The notes: generated from the sequence alone by a model not told the origin. 64,000 bases of DNA from Medicago truncatula (GCF_003473485.1 NC_053048.1:50899755-50963754), one strand, 5' to 3'; counted from the first letter of the stretch, positions 24,611 through 37,925 are shown. Numbers and translations are program-made.

Positions 24611-24969
24611 GATTCTCTTTGCTCACACCTCAATGGTCAATAGGTCGATGATGTTCATACGTCTAAATTTTTTAACACAATTCTTTTAGTCTTCCGAATC
24701 ACAAATTAAAATTGATAGTTGATATTTGGACTTTACTGCAAGCCTATGTAATGGTACTCGGTTGATAATTACAAAGTTGGGTAGATATATTCTTGAAAGA
24801 AAGGTAATATCAGGTAGCAACATTGGGGAGAAAGTCTATATGACTGGAATGTTACGGTGATTGCATAAATACGACTACTAATGTAGTTGCATAAGTAGTT
24901 AATAAATTGCATTTTAATATTTTTTTTTCAATGTATATGATCTGTGCGGCAGCACGGATGGAAGTCTAG
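24611..24969 (+). mobile_element. Helitron-like 3' terminal segment
   Basis: The segment ends CTAG immediately before T (24966-24970). A 6-bp stem, 4-nt loop hairpin (24942-24957, 'ctgtgcggcagcacgg') lies exactly 12 nt upstream. A hairpin 10-12 nt before CTRR|T is the Helitron 3' signature. A second terminus of the same family, with the same spacing, lies on the minus strand at 50384. The left limit given is only the edge of the nested LTR. Confidence 0.65.
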
Positions 24970-25859
24970 TTCTTAACTAATGAAAAGAAGGACACTCACG
25001 TCTTTATTTTTCTGTTTTTTTTTTAATTTTATTATAATAGCGCGTGTAGCTTATCAACAACTTTTTTTTTTATAGAAATCTGCATATAAATTACAAAAGA
25101 TATTTTATATACATTTTTTTATATAGATTAAAACTATATTTATAGATATCTGTGACTTTTAAATGCAACAAATTCGACAAACCATATTTATCCCTTTCAA
25201 TGACAACAATAATACAATAAATATAATAAAAATTATTATCTTTATCAATAACACCAATAACATAATAGTATTATGAAAAAAAATTGTTTAAGGGTACAAA
25301 AAGTCAGCCCAAAATCTCTTATTCTCTTTGTATATAGTATAGAAAATTTAACATTTTTTTAATTTACATATATGATAATAATGAATAGACCAATACATGG
25401 TAAGAGTATCCCTGTAAAATTATGGGTGTTTGCGGTGCAGTTTGATTCAGTTTCGAAGTTAAAAGTCATTCAAACCGTATGATAAAAAAATACGCGGTCT
25501 GGTTTGGTCCGGTTGACTTTTAAAATAAAATCAAACCAAATCAATGTGATTTGAGTTGGTTCGGTTGTTGCAGTTTTTTTGCTAGACAATACACTTTTTT
25601 ATTTCCAACATTAAAATTAATTAAAAGTTAAAAACAATTTATTTTCAACAATGTTTCAAATTTGATCAAACATTACAATTTTATTTTCATCCAACAATAT
25701 CCCCATCAACATATATCAAATTAAAAACATGAGCAAAAAAACATTTTATTCGGTAAGACATGCAAAAGACTAAAATTTTACCATTATTTAAATGCTCTCG
25801 TCGAGTTTTTATGATTCAAGATATGTCTAACAACTTGTGAAGTAACGAAGATATAGCTT
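24970..25859. other. AT-rich spacer
   Basis: No gene was recognised. The stretch 25427-25575, rich in 'ggtttggt' and 'ggttcggtt', resembles a dispersed plant repeat but has no ends I can define. Confidence 0.45.
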
Positions 25860-26770
25860 CCTCTGCGGTAATGTTATATGGAATTGCAACAAGGACTTCG
25901 TCCCATAAACCAGCTAGTCAGCAACCACACATGAACATTAAATGGACAACGAAAAAAGACATGAACTAAATCTTCTACTTCTTCGTTACAACTAACACAA
26001 TTTACCAGACATTGCACAATTTTATCTTGTATTCGGACTCTTGTTGGCAAACAACCAAGACACACACGCCATATGAAATTCTTGATTTTTGGTGGTACCT
26101 TCAACTTCCTTATACCCCGACCAATAATCTGGCCGTCTCAGAAGCAAAGTATCTACTAGTTTCTCAACATAAAGTCTGTAAGCACATTTAACCGAGTAAA
26201 TATCGTTCTTTTCTGCTTTCCAAATCATACGGTCCTTAGAAACACGAGGAATCAACGATGTATTAATAATATCATTTTGCCATATCCTTTAAGAAAACTT
26301 GATAAATCAGATTCGTTTCCCACCGTTTCTGTGCATCATCAATGAGTTATTAACCGTGAAACCTCGAAACAAAGAGGTGCCGCGCATAGTATATTGTCAA
26401 TGCATAGATCATTTTGAAGCCATGGTTCATCAAGGATTGAGATAGAAGAACTTGTGCATATACACCATTGAACACCTCCTCAGACAATGAAAAGCGCGCG
26501 AAGAATACCACGCAAGATGGGAAATACCTTGCTTTAAACAAATTAGACACAAAAGAAGCAGGTTCCAACCTTATTTACCAAGTATGGCGAGATTAAAAAC
26601 CGATAAATCCTTAAAACCCATGCCCCGTGCATAGCCAATTTCTTCCAAAACCGCAATGAATGCCTTTATTGTTTGGACCTCCATGATCCCACCAAAATGC
26701 ATCCATCATTATTTAGACGGATATAATAATCAATGCAGGGAGTTCAAATAAACTCGTAAAATAGGTTGGT
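25860..26770 (-). mobile_element. Degenerate LINE fragment (RT C-terminus and zf-RVT)
   Basis: Reading leftward on the minus strand: 'MDAFWWDHGG' (about 26690), 'SNLFKARYFPSCVV' (about 26530), 'RMIWKAEKNDIYSVKCAYRL' (about 26230-26170), 'PKIKNFIWRVCLGCLPTRVR' and 'CVSCNEEVEDLVHVFFRCPF'. These correspond to the connection and zf-RVT parts of plant LINE ORF2. Several frame changes and stops show it is inactive. Ends were not identified. Confidence 0.82.
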
Positions 26771-27237
26771 ATCTCTGTAAAGACCAAAAACATATTTGAG
26801 TCTTAAATTAATTAATTTTTACAAGATAAAATTATTCAATTTATTTTATTGTTTTTTGTTGCAAATAATCTAATGACTATAAAATCATTGTTTTCATAGT
26901 GAATAAATAATGTGTTCATAGTTTAAACTTATGGATTATCCATACTAACTAAGTTAAACCCACAACACATTTTACTGAATTAGAGATGGTTATTGAATTT
27001 ACATATTTTACCTTGTCAAAAAACAAAGATTTTTTTTTTTTGAAGGAGGAAAAAAATGTTTTCACTTTAAAATTTTAGGGTTTTAATTTCAATTTACCCC
27101 CACTACACCATAGCAAGCAGAGAAAGTAATAGCGTTTTAGGGGTTCTCTCATCTCTGTTCTGTTTCTTCTTCGAATTCATCATCCACTGATCGGTTCAGC
27201 TCTCGAAGGAGAAGGAGCCATTACAATTCAAACCGCG
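26771..27237 (+). promoter_or_regulatory. Upstream region of U1-C
   Basis: The region directly upstream of the U1-C start codon; the leader (about 27110-27237) includes CT-rich sequence. No core element could be assigned with confidence. Confidence 0.4.
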
Positions 27238-29250
27238 ATGCCTCGGTACTTCTTTATTCAAATTTCATCTTAATTCAATTCATGTTATTACTCCTTAATC
27301 ACTCACTTTTTTTTTCTTTTTTTTTTCCTTCCAATTTGCAGCTATTACTGTGACTACTGCGATACCTACTTGACCCACGATTCTGTAAGTTTAGGGTTAT
27401 AAATTTTTTGATGGAAAATTAAGTTTTTGTTTTAATTCCATGAAAAGGTTGTTGGTCACAATTACATAATTTTACTTTGTTTTCTTTGTTTCTTGCAGCC
27501 ATCTGTAAGAAAGCAACATAATTCAGGTTACAAACACAAGGTACTATGGAATATGAAATACTTTCCTGTCCCTTATTGTATGTTCTTTATGCTAGCGGTG
27601 TCATAAGAAGTCGTGGGTTCAATCTCCAGATCCAGTATAAAAACTAACAATACTAACATTCGCCGTTTCAAATAAAAAAGTTATTCTTTGCTATTTTCAC
27701 TTATTATTAAGAAAAGTCGCGTTGTTTTTAATGTGGCCATTTTGTGTATGAATGTGTTATGTGTCCAACTCTGAATTCTCATCTCTCAAGACAAATTAGT
27801 AATATTTATAATGTGTATATTAAGGCTTTATTTGGTAAAAAATAGTGGATAGCTGATAAGCTAGCTTTATAGTGGGTAATTGATAGCTTGTAGTAGATTA
27901 GCTAGATGATTGAATTTGTAGTATTTGGTAAAATCAGTGGTTGAACTAACTTATAAACATGAAATGATATAAAAAGACATGTCTGGCATAAAATGAAGAG
28001 AAAAAATGATAAGCTTTAAGCTGCCTGAATTAGCTTATATAAAAAATATGCCATAAGCTAGTAAAAATAAGTTATAAACTCGTGAGAAAATTCTGTAAAA
28101 AAAATGCTTGTGAGAAAATAACTGTTACCAAATGAGTCTTTTTTAGTCATATATGAGCTTATAAGTTATAAGCTCAAAATTGTGTCTGGCCAAACAAAAC
28201 TGTGTCAGGTTATATAATAATATACCGTGACTATTGACAACAAGATGATTGTATTAAGGCTTATAGTTTTATTCTGATCTTTTAAGATAAGGGCTTTACA
28301 TTGTATCTGTGATGTTAACGTCTTTTCATCTTTTAAGGCAAATGTGAGGCAATACTACCTGCAATTTGAAGAGCAACAAACCCAAAGTTTAATTGATCAA
28401 AGGATTAAGGAACATCTCGGGCAAGCTGCAGCATTTCAGCAAGTTGGTGTAGCTTTTAATCCCATGATGGCTCAAAGGCCTTCTATGCCCATCTTGCCAC
28501 CACCAAGGTTGCCAATTCCTGGAAGTGTTCCAGGCTTTGGTGGACAACAACTTTTCCCAGGGATGAGACCTATGATGATGCCTAGGCCAGGTCCTATTGC
28601 ACCAGGTAGATACCATCTCTACCACTCGTCCGCTCTTTTCATTGAAGCATCTTTTTCACTCATTTTACATGCAGATATAGTTTCTCTTTTTATTCTGTTT
28701 ACCTCAAATGTGATTATGAGTATGTTGATAGTTCACTGCAAATTACTTGATTGACTTTCATTTTATTGGGAATTTCAATTTCCAACAATGTTACTTGGTT
28801 GTTTGGCTTTTCTCAATTTTTAAAAATCTATTATTCTATTGAATTAAAATTGTAAGTCAAATTGTGCCTGTGCTCATGTTCAAGCATTAACAACTAGTTG
28901 CTTTGTTCATGTGGTGTAACTGGTTTCGTTTGGAATGCACAGGAGGATATTATTCTGCACCTGGCATGCCACCAACTTTACCTCCACCTGGTGCTCCCTT
29001 AGTACCTGGTCAAACAAATACCCTTCCTAGGCCGCCGACACTACCTCCACCACCGATGGTTCCTGGAAACACTGCAGCACCAGCCTCCAATGGTGCTCCC
29101 CCCATGGTTTCATCAGCAACATATCCAGCCAATTCATCAGCACCGTCAACCGGAGGCTATGAAAGTTACAATGCCAACGCTCAACCACCATCAACCGGAG
29201 GCTATGAAAGTTACAATGCCAACACTCAACCACCTGAGGGAAATAACTAA
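27238..29250 (+). CDS. U1 small nuclear ribonucleoprotein C
   Basis: Five exons: 27238-27245, 27342-27384, 27499-27540, 28338-28605, 28943-29250, coding 222 aa with matching phases. The first 30 residues hold the U1-C type C2H2 zinc finger: '[14 protein letters not shown]' with Cys6 and Cys9, then His24 and His30 in '[10 protein letters not shown]'. U1-C uses this finger to bind U1-70K and stabilise U1 snRNP at 5' splice sites in the nucleus. The rest is Pro/Gly/Met-rich ('[20 protein letters not shown]'), as in other plant U1-C proteins, with about 200 aa being the usual length. Exon 1 carries only eight coding bases, so the finger is split over three exons. The C-terminus carries a perfect in-frame tandem duplication of 45 bp (29146-29235) apart from one base. 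Intron 3 (about 0.8 kb) holds MITE-like sequence. Confidence 0.95.
27826..28145. repeat. MITE-like sequence in U1-C intron 3
   Basis: Partial inverted ends ('aaggctttatttggtaa' near 27833, 'ttaccaaatgagtctt' near 28126) enclose AGCTTATAA/TTATAAGCT-rich DNA typical of hAT-type plant MITEs. A target duplication was not found, so the limits are approximate. Confidence 0.45.
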
Positions 29251-29631
29251 CCTGGTCAGCCATAATGCTATTTTGTATGGAAGTACCTAATACAGTACTT
29301 ATTCTTGCTGTTTCCTATGGTAATTGGCAGAGGGAGTTAGTTATTTACATAGATTCTCACATTGACTGCAAGTTTTATATCTGCCATGGCCCATGGGAGT
29401 TCTGATTATATCTTTTTATGCTCTTCTTATCAGCAATTGATCAATTGGGGGACCCTTATTTGCCATCTTGTATTTGTAGCAACATTATTTTAAGATTTTT
29501 GGAATGTAGTTTCTCAAGCGGCATGGATGTGAGGAAAAGTTGTACGGATTACTATTCCTGAGTGAAAGAATTTTTAGTTGCCTAGAATTTTCCTTGTGAT
29601 ATAATAACTTTGTTAAAATTTACTGAAAACT

Positions 29632-29654
29632 TGCACCAAAAAAAAAAAAAAAAA
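29632..29654 (+). mobile_element. Micro-insertion (LINE-tail stub)
   Basis: TGCACC plus 17 A lies between perfect 11-bp repeats 'tactgaaaact' at 29621-29631 and 29655-29665. Confidence 0.75.
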
Positions 29655-31220
29655 TACTGAAAACTGATACTGAGCATTGCTGTTTCTTGTAAAGTGCGAT
29701 GAATTCCTTTTTTAACAAAATATGTTCAGTAAATGGATTGATACCCAAAATCATTGAATTTGATGGCAAAAGTTCCACCACCAGCTGTTCTCCTCGGTAA
29801 AGAATTCGTAGATACCGTTGTGAGTTCAAGTCTTTTACTCGTAGTAGTACACCACGATAGGCGGAACTTAGTTAGGACATATGGTGGCCACGACCACTCC
29901 AAAAAGAAAATTATAACACCTACACTCCAACCATAAATACCATGCTCTCCTTTTGCTACTCCATTCCATTTGCCCCAGCTCGTGTTTTGCCGCCTGACTG
30001 TGTACCGTTCCTTCCGTGCACGTTTGTCTGCGTGTGTGACACAATGTCCCCCCTCTCCACTGTGCGTGTCTTTGTTTGTCCCTCAGGAATCAATAAGTTC
30101 AATCCTTCCTTAATCGATTTCCTATGCGAATTGGGTACTTTTATGTTGTGATTGAATTGGTTTCCTATGCAAATTGAATTGATTTATTGTTGTTGGCTAC
30201 TTTGATGCTACAATATGAAAAGAATTGGGTATTTTTTCTGGTTCTGATGTATGAAATTGAATTATTACGCTGCAAATGCCATCTTTACTTTGATGCTGCT
30301 GTAGTTCTGTAGGAAATTGAGCTGCCCTGCTCTATGTCTATGAAAATAATTGGATTGTGGCCTGCTGGGTGGATGTTTTGTATTGCAACACTTATTGAGG
30401 ATCTGATGCAGTATTCAGTAAGATGACGGTTTTGCTGGTATGCATATGCTATTTTATGATAGTCTGTGTTGTTATATTTTGGGGGAGGTGGGGGTTGAAA
30501 TTGATAGCAACATTGAAGTTTGCTGCTGATTTTCTGGTTTTTATTTATCTGTTGTGTGTATGCTGCTGATTTTTTGGTTTTTAGGCTACTTGGTTGCAGT
30601 GTCTTTAATTCATGTTTGCGCCGAATAATATCGTAATTATTTTGACATGGTGGGACTTGTGAACCTGTTATTTTTGGCGTTGATTGAATGGTCACTTATA
30701 TCATAATGAAAAGGTTAAAATCTTGCCCACATATCAAAGAAGTTTCTTAAAATTTTAGTGAAGTAACATGACTTAAATATTTGGCCTCATGAAAAACTTT
30801 CAAACGCTGCCACTGTATGTACAGGCCGTTTGAAAAATGATAGATTTGTCTCTAAACAATTATTTTTTGTATCTAAAAAATGATAGATCTATCTCTAAAC
30901 ACTAATATCATATCATATATTATACCGAGCCATACATATATTTGAATTCGAAAGCTCCCATAAGTTGGAAGCTAATCCAAATTAAAATTGGCTTTAGTCT
31001 TAACTTATGCTCTAGCATTATCGGTTTGCAGTAATTCTTTTAATCGCGGGAAATTATTAGATCAGAGCATCTTCACATCCTGTTCATACACCTAGCCTAT
31101 GAAATTTTCCACTTTTAGTTTTTGCCTTTGTGAATATCCAATCTGGCCGTTTAATGTAAAATTTCTATTTGCATATTTGGTTTTCATACCTGCTAGTGAG
31201 CTAACTATAATGGGTTTCTT

Positions 31221-31250
31221 GAATTTAAAAAAGAATTATTAATAAAAAAA
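31221..31250 (+). mobile_element. Micro-insertion (LINE-tail stub)
   Basis: A 30-bp A-rich insert ending in seven A lies between 'actataatgggtttctt' (31204-31220) and 'actataatgagtttctt' (31251-31267), 16 of 17 identical. Confidence 0.6.
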
Positions 31251-33070
31251 ACTATAATGAGTTTCTTATTCTTGGTATTATGTTTAGCTTTACACTGTTG
31301 AAAATAATCAAAACTTTTTCGCTGATATTTGTAGTACAAAGGTCAAGCAGTTAGGTAGTGTCAACTTGCTCGTCAACCTTGATGATCTAGGTTTGATATT
31401 CTGGTACATTGAAAAAACTTGGCCAGTGTTGGCACTTTGAATCCAAATCAGTGTGACTAGTGCTGTCAATCAACTTCATGCTGGAAAGCATCCTTACCCA
31501 ATGAAATCTGGTGTCTATAGCTCGTTCACAACTCACAAGGTTTTGTAGTATTTATATTCATCGCAGATAGAATTAAAGTGAAATCATCTAATTATATAAG
31601 AACAATTTATAGATAGTTGAAAATTTCCCGTTACTCCTAATTTCAATTAAAATTAAATGATAATAGCGAAATTGCAATTGTATATGTACGCAATCTAAGT
31701 TTGCATACGTCTTAAAATTCATATTTTAAAAAATTACATAAATGAGTTTACGTGAGCAATGTTAAGCATGCTATATAAAAAACTCAATTTACATACGAAT
31801 ATGTAAACTCAACTTACATATGCATTGTAGATTACATAAACTCAATTTGCAAAGGTTGTGACTTTGAATACAACTGATAAATTATTTAATTTTAAACGTA
31901 TTTTAGTCATCTGAGGGTGTAACTAATTTTTTTTGGGATGTGACTCAAAATTGTCTTATATAAATAAAATATATTTTTTTAATTAACTTTAAACATTCAA
32001 TGATTTTAAAGGATCAATAGTGAACAAAATTTCAGTCGTTATGTTTCACAAATTACACAACTTATCCCCAACAAAAGGTGAATACCAGTGAGAGTTCGCT
32101 GAATTTACTAATGTGACTTTTGTAGATTTGAGTGGACGTGTGTTGATACCGTATAAGCTAAAAGTTATTAGTTCATCTGAAAGTGTTTGACACAAAGCTA
32201 AGCTGTCAGTTGCAATCATGAGAAAATAAAAATAAAACATTATCTATAAAGATAAATTCATCAGAATCCATACACACCTTGGTCAACTTATATTACATTA
32301 AAATGACTCCTTTTACAAAAAAGAGCATTCCATAGATATCATTTGCCGTCATTGAGTCACTTGAGTTGAACATGGCTCAAAACAACATAAAGGAGACTAA
32401 GTTGCATTTGTAAGTAACTGACCAAGTAGCATCTGTACGTCAACATCTGAGAAAAAAGGGCCATTGTTTTTATCAATTCAGTCAACCACAGTAATAATAA
32501 TTTGCCTCAGAAATCAGCTATTCTCAAGATAAAGGACTCAAACGCTTTCTGTAAACCTTCCCAAACCAATTACATCTACTGAGTTTATTCACGAACAGTT
32601 TATGCCTGCCAAAGATGAAGTTCACAGCAATGTTAAATTTTAACAAGATTGTCAAGATAATGCGTAACCATCATTTTACAAAAAATACAGTGCATTCTTT
32701 CCTTATTCTAGAGCGCAGAACAATAGACTTGCTACATCATATATACGAAGTTCCAAAGTGAATTTATCTCTAAGTGTACAAGAGTGTTTTCATCCTTATG
32801 TGCATTGTGGTCTTAACACACCAAAATTGAAGGATAAAAAATAACCATATTTGTTCACTTTAGAGATAATATAACTTCACCGCGTACCTAGTTCAGATAC
32901 AACAACTTCAAGAGTGGCAACTGGCAAGAATGAAAATGTTAGGTTCATCATAGTGTGAGATAGCTAGCTATACATAGTACAGATCAAAGGCAGCCTTTGT
33001 ATAGTTAGGTTAATATATCATGTTCCAAATATTATATCATCATACCTCACGAGTTCCAAATGTCTAAATA

Positions 33071-36000
33071 TCATATCATCAATATGAAGGATAAATGGCT
33101 CTCATATATCAAGTTATACCTCTCGAGTTCCAATTTCTGGATAATAATTCCATTCAGAACAAGCTCCGAACTGTAAACAGCAGCTCCTGCAAATTTAAGT
33201 CTTATATGTCACATGAATAAAGGATAAAATGCAACTGTGTTGTTCATTGAGAAGATGGAAGAATTCAAAACCTCTCTTAAGGAAATGGCGGCATATTGCA
33301 AAGTCTTCTTCACAAGAAAGAATCAATAGATCATCTAAGATATTATCATTCTTGTCTGCAAATATCTGATTTTCATCCACTAGCTGAAGAATGAAAACAA
33401 TTTATAAAGAATATGTGATGAACACAACATAAGAAATAATCCAAAACACCTAATATTGAAACCACAGGTCAATTGCAGCTGTGGAGTGGCATGCATAGAT
33501 GAATAGGCATACCTGACCATGAACAGCGGTAACCAAGCTTGCAACCACTTCCTTATTAGGTTTGATGTGTGGTGTTATGTAGACTCGTTTACCCTGTAGA
33601 GCGAAGCAACCAGATTTTGAGGCAAGAGTGCATAAGAATTTTAGCATAACTGAAGTTTATATACAATAATACAAATACCTTCAGGAGTGGCTTTTGTCTT
33701 GCTCGAGCAAGAGAAACTGGCATGCTAAAGCCTATTTCCTTTTCCTTTTTCATATCCCTCAAAATATAATTTTTCTCATCAATCAAAAAGTTGGCTTGTC
33801 CACAACTCTCAAGCCATGAGTGTGTCAATACTAAGTTACCAAGAGCCATTGCTTCCAGCATATTCTTTGTACGTGTAAACTTGTCTGCTATGAAATGAGT
33901 GGCTTCCATTGAGCTTGATGCAGTAGATATATTAAGACGCGCCAAGATCTGCAAGGAGGATAAAACAACATCACTAGTTGATAATCACAACATTTAGCAT
34001 CTCCAATCATAAGCATAAAAGCAATAATTTACCTTCTGTTGCTGCTTGAGGACATTGTCATCCAAATGTTGACTAAACAGAACTCGAACATTTGTCATAT
34101 CTCTTCGATGTCTCAAATCTTTACTCATCATTTCTGATGTGGATTTGGGAACACCTAATCTGATAAGTTCCTTCAAAAGTGAAGACTTTGGCAGGTTTTT
34201 CTCACATGCTTTTTTGCGGTGCTCATTGCATGTGTGGTTAGCATTTGAAATTTTTATGCCTTCACTTGGACCAACTGAAGCGGAAATTTCTGAACTCGAT
34301 TGTACAACACTCTTGTTTGATAATATTTCAACATGTGCCAGCAACAAGGGACGCATATCATGCAGGTTTTCAAATTTTATAGCATCACCAGCTGAAACTG
34401 GGAGAAGACGAGATTTACGCACAGCATTTCGGCCCTCTAAACTTCTAGTGGAATAGACATTGTTTTCTTTATCATCAATACCCAAAACTCTTGGGGCATT
34501 AGCTCGCTTTCTTTTACCTCTTGGTCCTTTTGGACAAGCCCAAGAATCAATCTTTGAAAAACTGCTTGTAACTGATATCTGCGGACTAAATTCAATCTGG
34601 TGGTTCAAACTGCTCTTCCTAGCCACTCCATATGAGGTAGTAGATAAATTAAGACGTTTAGTCTTAACGTCTGACACCACTGGATCTGCCACTAAACACT
34701 TTCCCTTCCTCTTATATCTAATTATATCCTCTTCAACATTATTGTTCTTCTCTATAGGATGGCTTGGTTGATGTGTCATTCTTGTCCATCTGCTCTTATT
34801 CTGGATTTTGGGCTCTTTGGAAGCAGGTTGAAAACTTATATCCTCTTCTAGTAAGCAAACCTCTTTATGTGATACACTTTCACTGCATACTGATGAACTG
34901 GTATTATTTTTGAACTGCCCTTCAATAGTTGACTTACTTCCCATTATTTTTTTCATTTTCCCTGAGACAAGATTTGAGTCTTGATTGTAAGTTTGCTCGC
35001 TAGAGGACTTAGAAGTTACTTTGCTGAACCTACAGGAAGATACATTTCGCTTGTTGGATTTTAGTGCAATAGAATGTGAACCATGATTCTCTTTAAATGA
35101 AGAATTTTCCTTATGAGCTTGTTTTAAATCACTCAAAGATGCATCAAACATGTTCTTTGGTTGGTGAGCATCACTGAAATGAAAGCCGACAGGGGACAGA
35201 TTGGCTAAAGCACCCATAGCTTCAGCAGCTATTTGAGTGTCTAAGCCAATATCAGACATGTCTTCTGTACCTGCTACACTAGAATAAATATCAACATCGT
35301 CTCTTGCGGCACGCGACTCAACATACAACTCTTTGAGAGAGTTATTATTGTCAATTGCCATTGTTGGTTCTTGGACTAAATTCTCATCACTATAGTTTCC
35401 TTGGTTCTCATCACATCCATTACTTGCACTACATTTTCCTTGGTTCTGAAGACGACTACCTTTTTGCTGTTTTCTTCTCTTATACGTCAGTCCATGGCTT
35501 CCAAAATTGAAAGATGCTTCAAGTTTTTTACAGAAAATACCAGCTTCTTTTAAATTTTGATCCTTGTCAGCCCATTTGAATGGGTCTTTATCTTCATTTT
35601 GCGTTTGAGCTTTAACTTTCTTAGCCAGACTAATCGATCCTCTCGCACTCGAGACTTGAGGTGACTTCTCCATAGCAATCTTTCCATTTTGAAATCCTTG
35701 AAATAGATCCACATCTATTGATGACAAGTACTGATCCACGAAACCTAGTGCAGCTACGGTTGGTGAGTGAGCATCATATGACATAGCAGGTGGATATTGA
35801 TGGTTGTTGTCATCAAAGCTCTCAGCATCATTTGAAGCTCCTTTGTCACCTTCAAGCACATTATGTTTTTCAAATGTCAATCATTCATGAAATGCTCTAG
35901 AAATTGCATTTACTTGGTAAACTACTTATTAATAAGGTATTTATCACGGTAAGTTAAAGCAAGAATAGTTCACAAAAAAATAAGCAAAATTATAAAAAAT

Positions 36001-37114
36001 ACCAAAAACAGTCTCTTAATGTTAAATGGCTGTGATAAAAATTAGAAAACACATACCAGTACCAGTTTTCCCACAAGTTGTGGCATTTGATTTTGAGTTA
36101 TCTTGCTCACACGGTAGCTTAGGCAATCTCTTCTTGAAGAGCACCGAAGAATTGTTCACCGCTGGACTACTTTTAGCCTGAAGAAATCTTTCACCAACTG
36201 TCAATTTGCCTGTATTATTCATTTCTTCGTCCTCGCTATCAAGCACCACTTCTGTCTCATACTCACATGCTGTACCAGTTATCATATCCTCTACAGGCTC
36301 TGAATCCTCTACAATCTCAGTATTATTCAGATCGAGAATTTCCAACCCAGTTTCGGTGAATTTATCATCAATCACTAAGGTGTCCTCAAAAAGCTCAGTT
36401 TCATGATAGTTCTCATTTCCATTTGTATCATTAACTTCATCTCCTAATTATATTGAATCAACATTCTTATCAACCTAACAAAGTTTTATCTATATAATAT
36501 TCCATAATAATCAACAGAAAGAAACATAAGCAATAATATTCACAACCTATGAAGCACTGACACATACACATACATCAACATGATACTGACACAGACATGT
36601 CGACACCGATAAAAATTTGAAAAATATGAATAAATTAAGCGTAATTACATGTGTCAGTGTTGTGTAGGTGTCTGGCTTCCTTCACAAGTGTCGGTGCTAC
36701 AGAGTTCACAGTTAGTTCTTAATTTTTACTACATTTTTCTTACGTTTTTCAAATCAACATGTTGCATATTTTACAATGCAGTACCACACTATGGATGATA
36801 CGAAATCGAACATACTCAATTAATCTCTATTTTAGTTTCTAATTAAGTTATGAATGAGATTGATCATCAATGAGTTTTACTTCCATCACAAACAGGTATA
36901 ATAATTAAAACAAAATTGAAGACGAAACTACAATAGTAGTACATTCAGAAAGTAAAAAAAATGCAGTTTCTGAACAACTTCAAATCGCACAGAAAATGAG
37001 AAAATTGAATACAGTAAACTGAATAAATAAATAAATAAAAATAATGAAAGAAAGAAAAGCGTTGAAGAATCGAAAATTACCAGAAGGTGCAGATGAAGGT
37101 TGAGTGTTTGCCAT
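33071..37114 (-). CDS. Tandem-BRCT domain protein, DNA-damage-response type (At4g03130-like)
   Basis: Seven exons in phase: 37114-37081, 36443-36057, 35849-34033, 33948-33679, 33593-33513, 33383-33272, 33186-33071, giving 938 aa. The N-terminal half is acidic and Ser-rich ('VVLDSEDEEMNN'), low-complexity and probably disordered. Basic clusters such as 'KGPRGKRKRANAPR' may be nuclear signals. The C-terminus is a BRCT pair. BRCT1 (about 723-800) begins 'RVLFSQHLDDN' and has the conserved Trp in 'LTHSWLESC' (about residue 791). BRCT2 (about 836-938) includes 'KRVYITPHIKP'. This layout resembles MDC1/PTIP-type adaptors that read phosphorylated chromatin proteins; that function is inferred. The exon 3 acceptor is pyrimidine-poor but is the one that keeps phase. 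An in-frame upstream ATG at 37174 would add 20 residues. Confidence 0.86.
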
Positions 37115-37408
37115 TGGATTGAGAAATCCTTTGGTTCTTTTTTTTAATAATTTGTGAAACTTGATTGAAATCACAGCGTAAATGGACGAGGAACTTGATG
37201 AGAGGGAAAATGAAGTAAAACCCTAACACTGTGATGAGATTGATAACATAGATGCTGAGGGTGAAGATGGAAAAGAATTTATGTATGAATGGAGAGAGGG
37301 GAAAATCAAAATTATTGGGAATATGAAAGGGAAATTTCAGTTTTAGCGGGAAAAGTCATTTTATCTAGAAAGTATTTATCTTTTATATGCGAAAAGAAAT
37401 CAACAAAT
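37115..37408. other. Spacer between the BRCT gene and the tRNA
   Basis: Probable 5' UTR and promoter of the minus-strand BRCT gene, then AT-rich DNA up to the tRNA. No other feature is visible. Confidence 0.5.
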
Positions 37409-37480
37409 GGGCATTTGGTCTAGTGGTATGATTCTCGCTTAGGGTGCGAGAGGTCCCGAGTTCAATTCTCGGAATGCCCC
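37409..37480 (+). tRNA. tRNA-Pro (anticodon AGG)
   Basis: A 72-nt gene folding as a standard cloverleaf. The acceptor stem GGGCATT pairs with AATGCCC (37473-37479), with discriminator C37480. The anticodon stem CTCGC/GCGAG encloses a TTAGGGT loop with anticodon AGG at 37441-37443. The T-arm holds GTTCAATTC. The A box 'tggtctagtgg' is intact. A run of four T directly after the gene fits a pol III terminator. No intron. Confidence 0.97.
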
Positions 37481-37484
37481 TTTT

Positions 37485-37925
37485 AATTTAAAATTTATTT
37501 TTTTATTTCCATTTCAGTGGTAAATGTGTTTGACTGTATCAGTATCGTAAATGTCCTTGAATAATATTATTATTAAGATGTCGAGGAAAACTTTTTCTAT
37601 AATGCTATGATGCATTTGTTTTTGGTGACAAAATATTCTATTACTATCCAAAAAATCAAAATTATTCTATGAATGTCATCACACCATAGTCCATGCATCT
37701 TATCTTATCACAAAAAATATCACGGGGTAAGCATATATAATTTGCATATATTCGTTGTCACATTGACCAAATTATCCTTGCAGTCCTTTTTCTTTAACAA
37801 GCACTGCAAATCACTTATTTTTTTCTCTGTAAATTTTATTTGTCTTATAGGGATAGCAAAAGGTCAGAGACTCAAACTACATTACACTCCAGTGTGTTTG
37901 ATCTGATTCATTTTGGAAGAAAATC
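37485..37925. other. Spacer upstream of the dehydrogenase gene
   Basis: No gene was seen. The right part is the likely promoter and 5' UTR of the downstream SDR gene. Confidence 0.5.

Larger units (their letters stand above)
29251..33070. other. Intergenic region between U1-C and the BRCT gene
   Basis: 29251-29600 should be the U1-C 3' UTR. 29760-30150 has a C-rich plus-strand composition with short frames but no recognisable protein. 32250-33070 likely includes the 3' UTR of the minus-strand BRCT gene. Two micro-insertions lie here (29632-29654 and 31221-31250). Confidence 0.45.

Noticed and set aside
29942-30151. 69-codon Cys/Val-rich frame downstream of U1-C
   Set aside because: No recognisable motif, no clear splice partners, and composition like non-coding C-rich DNA.
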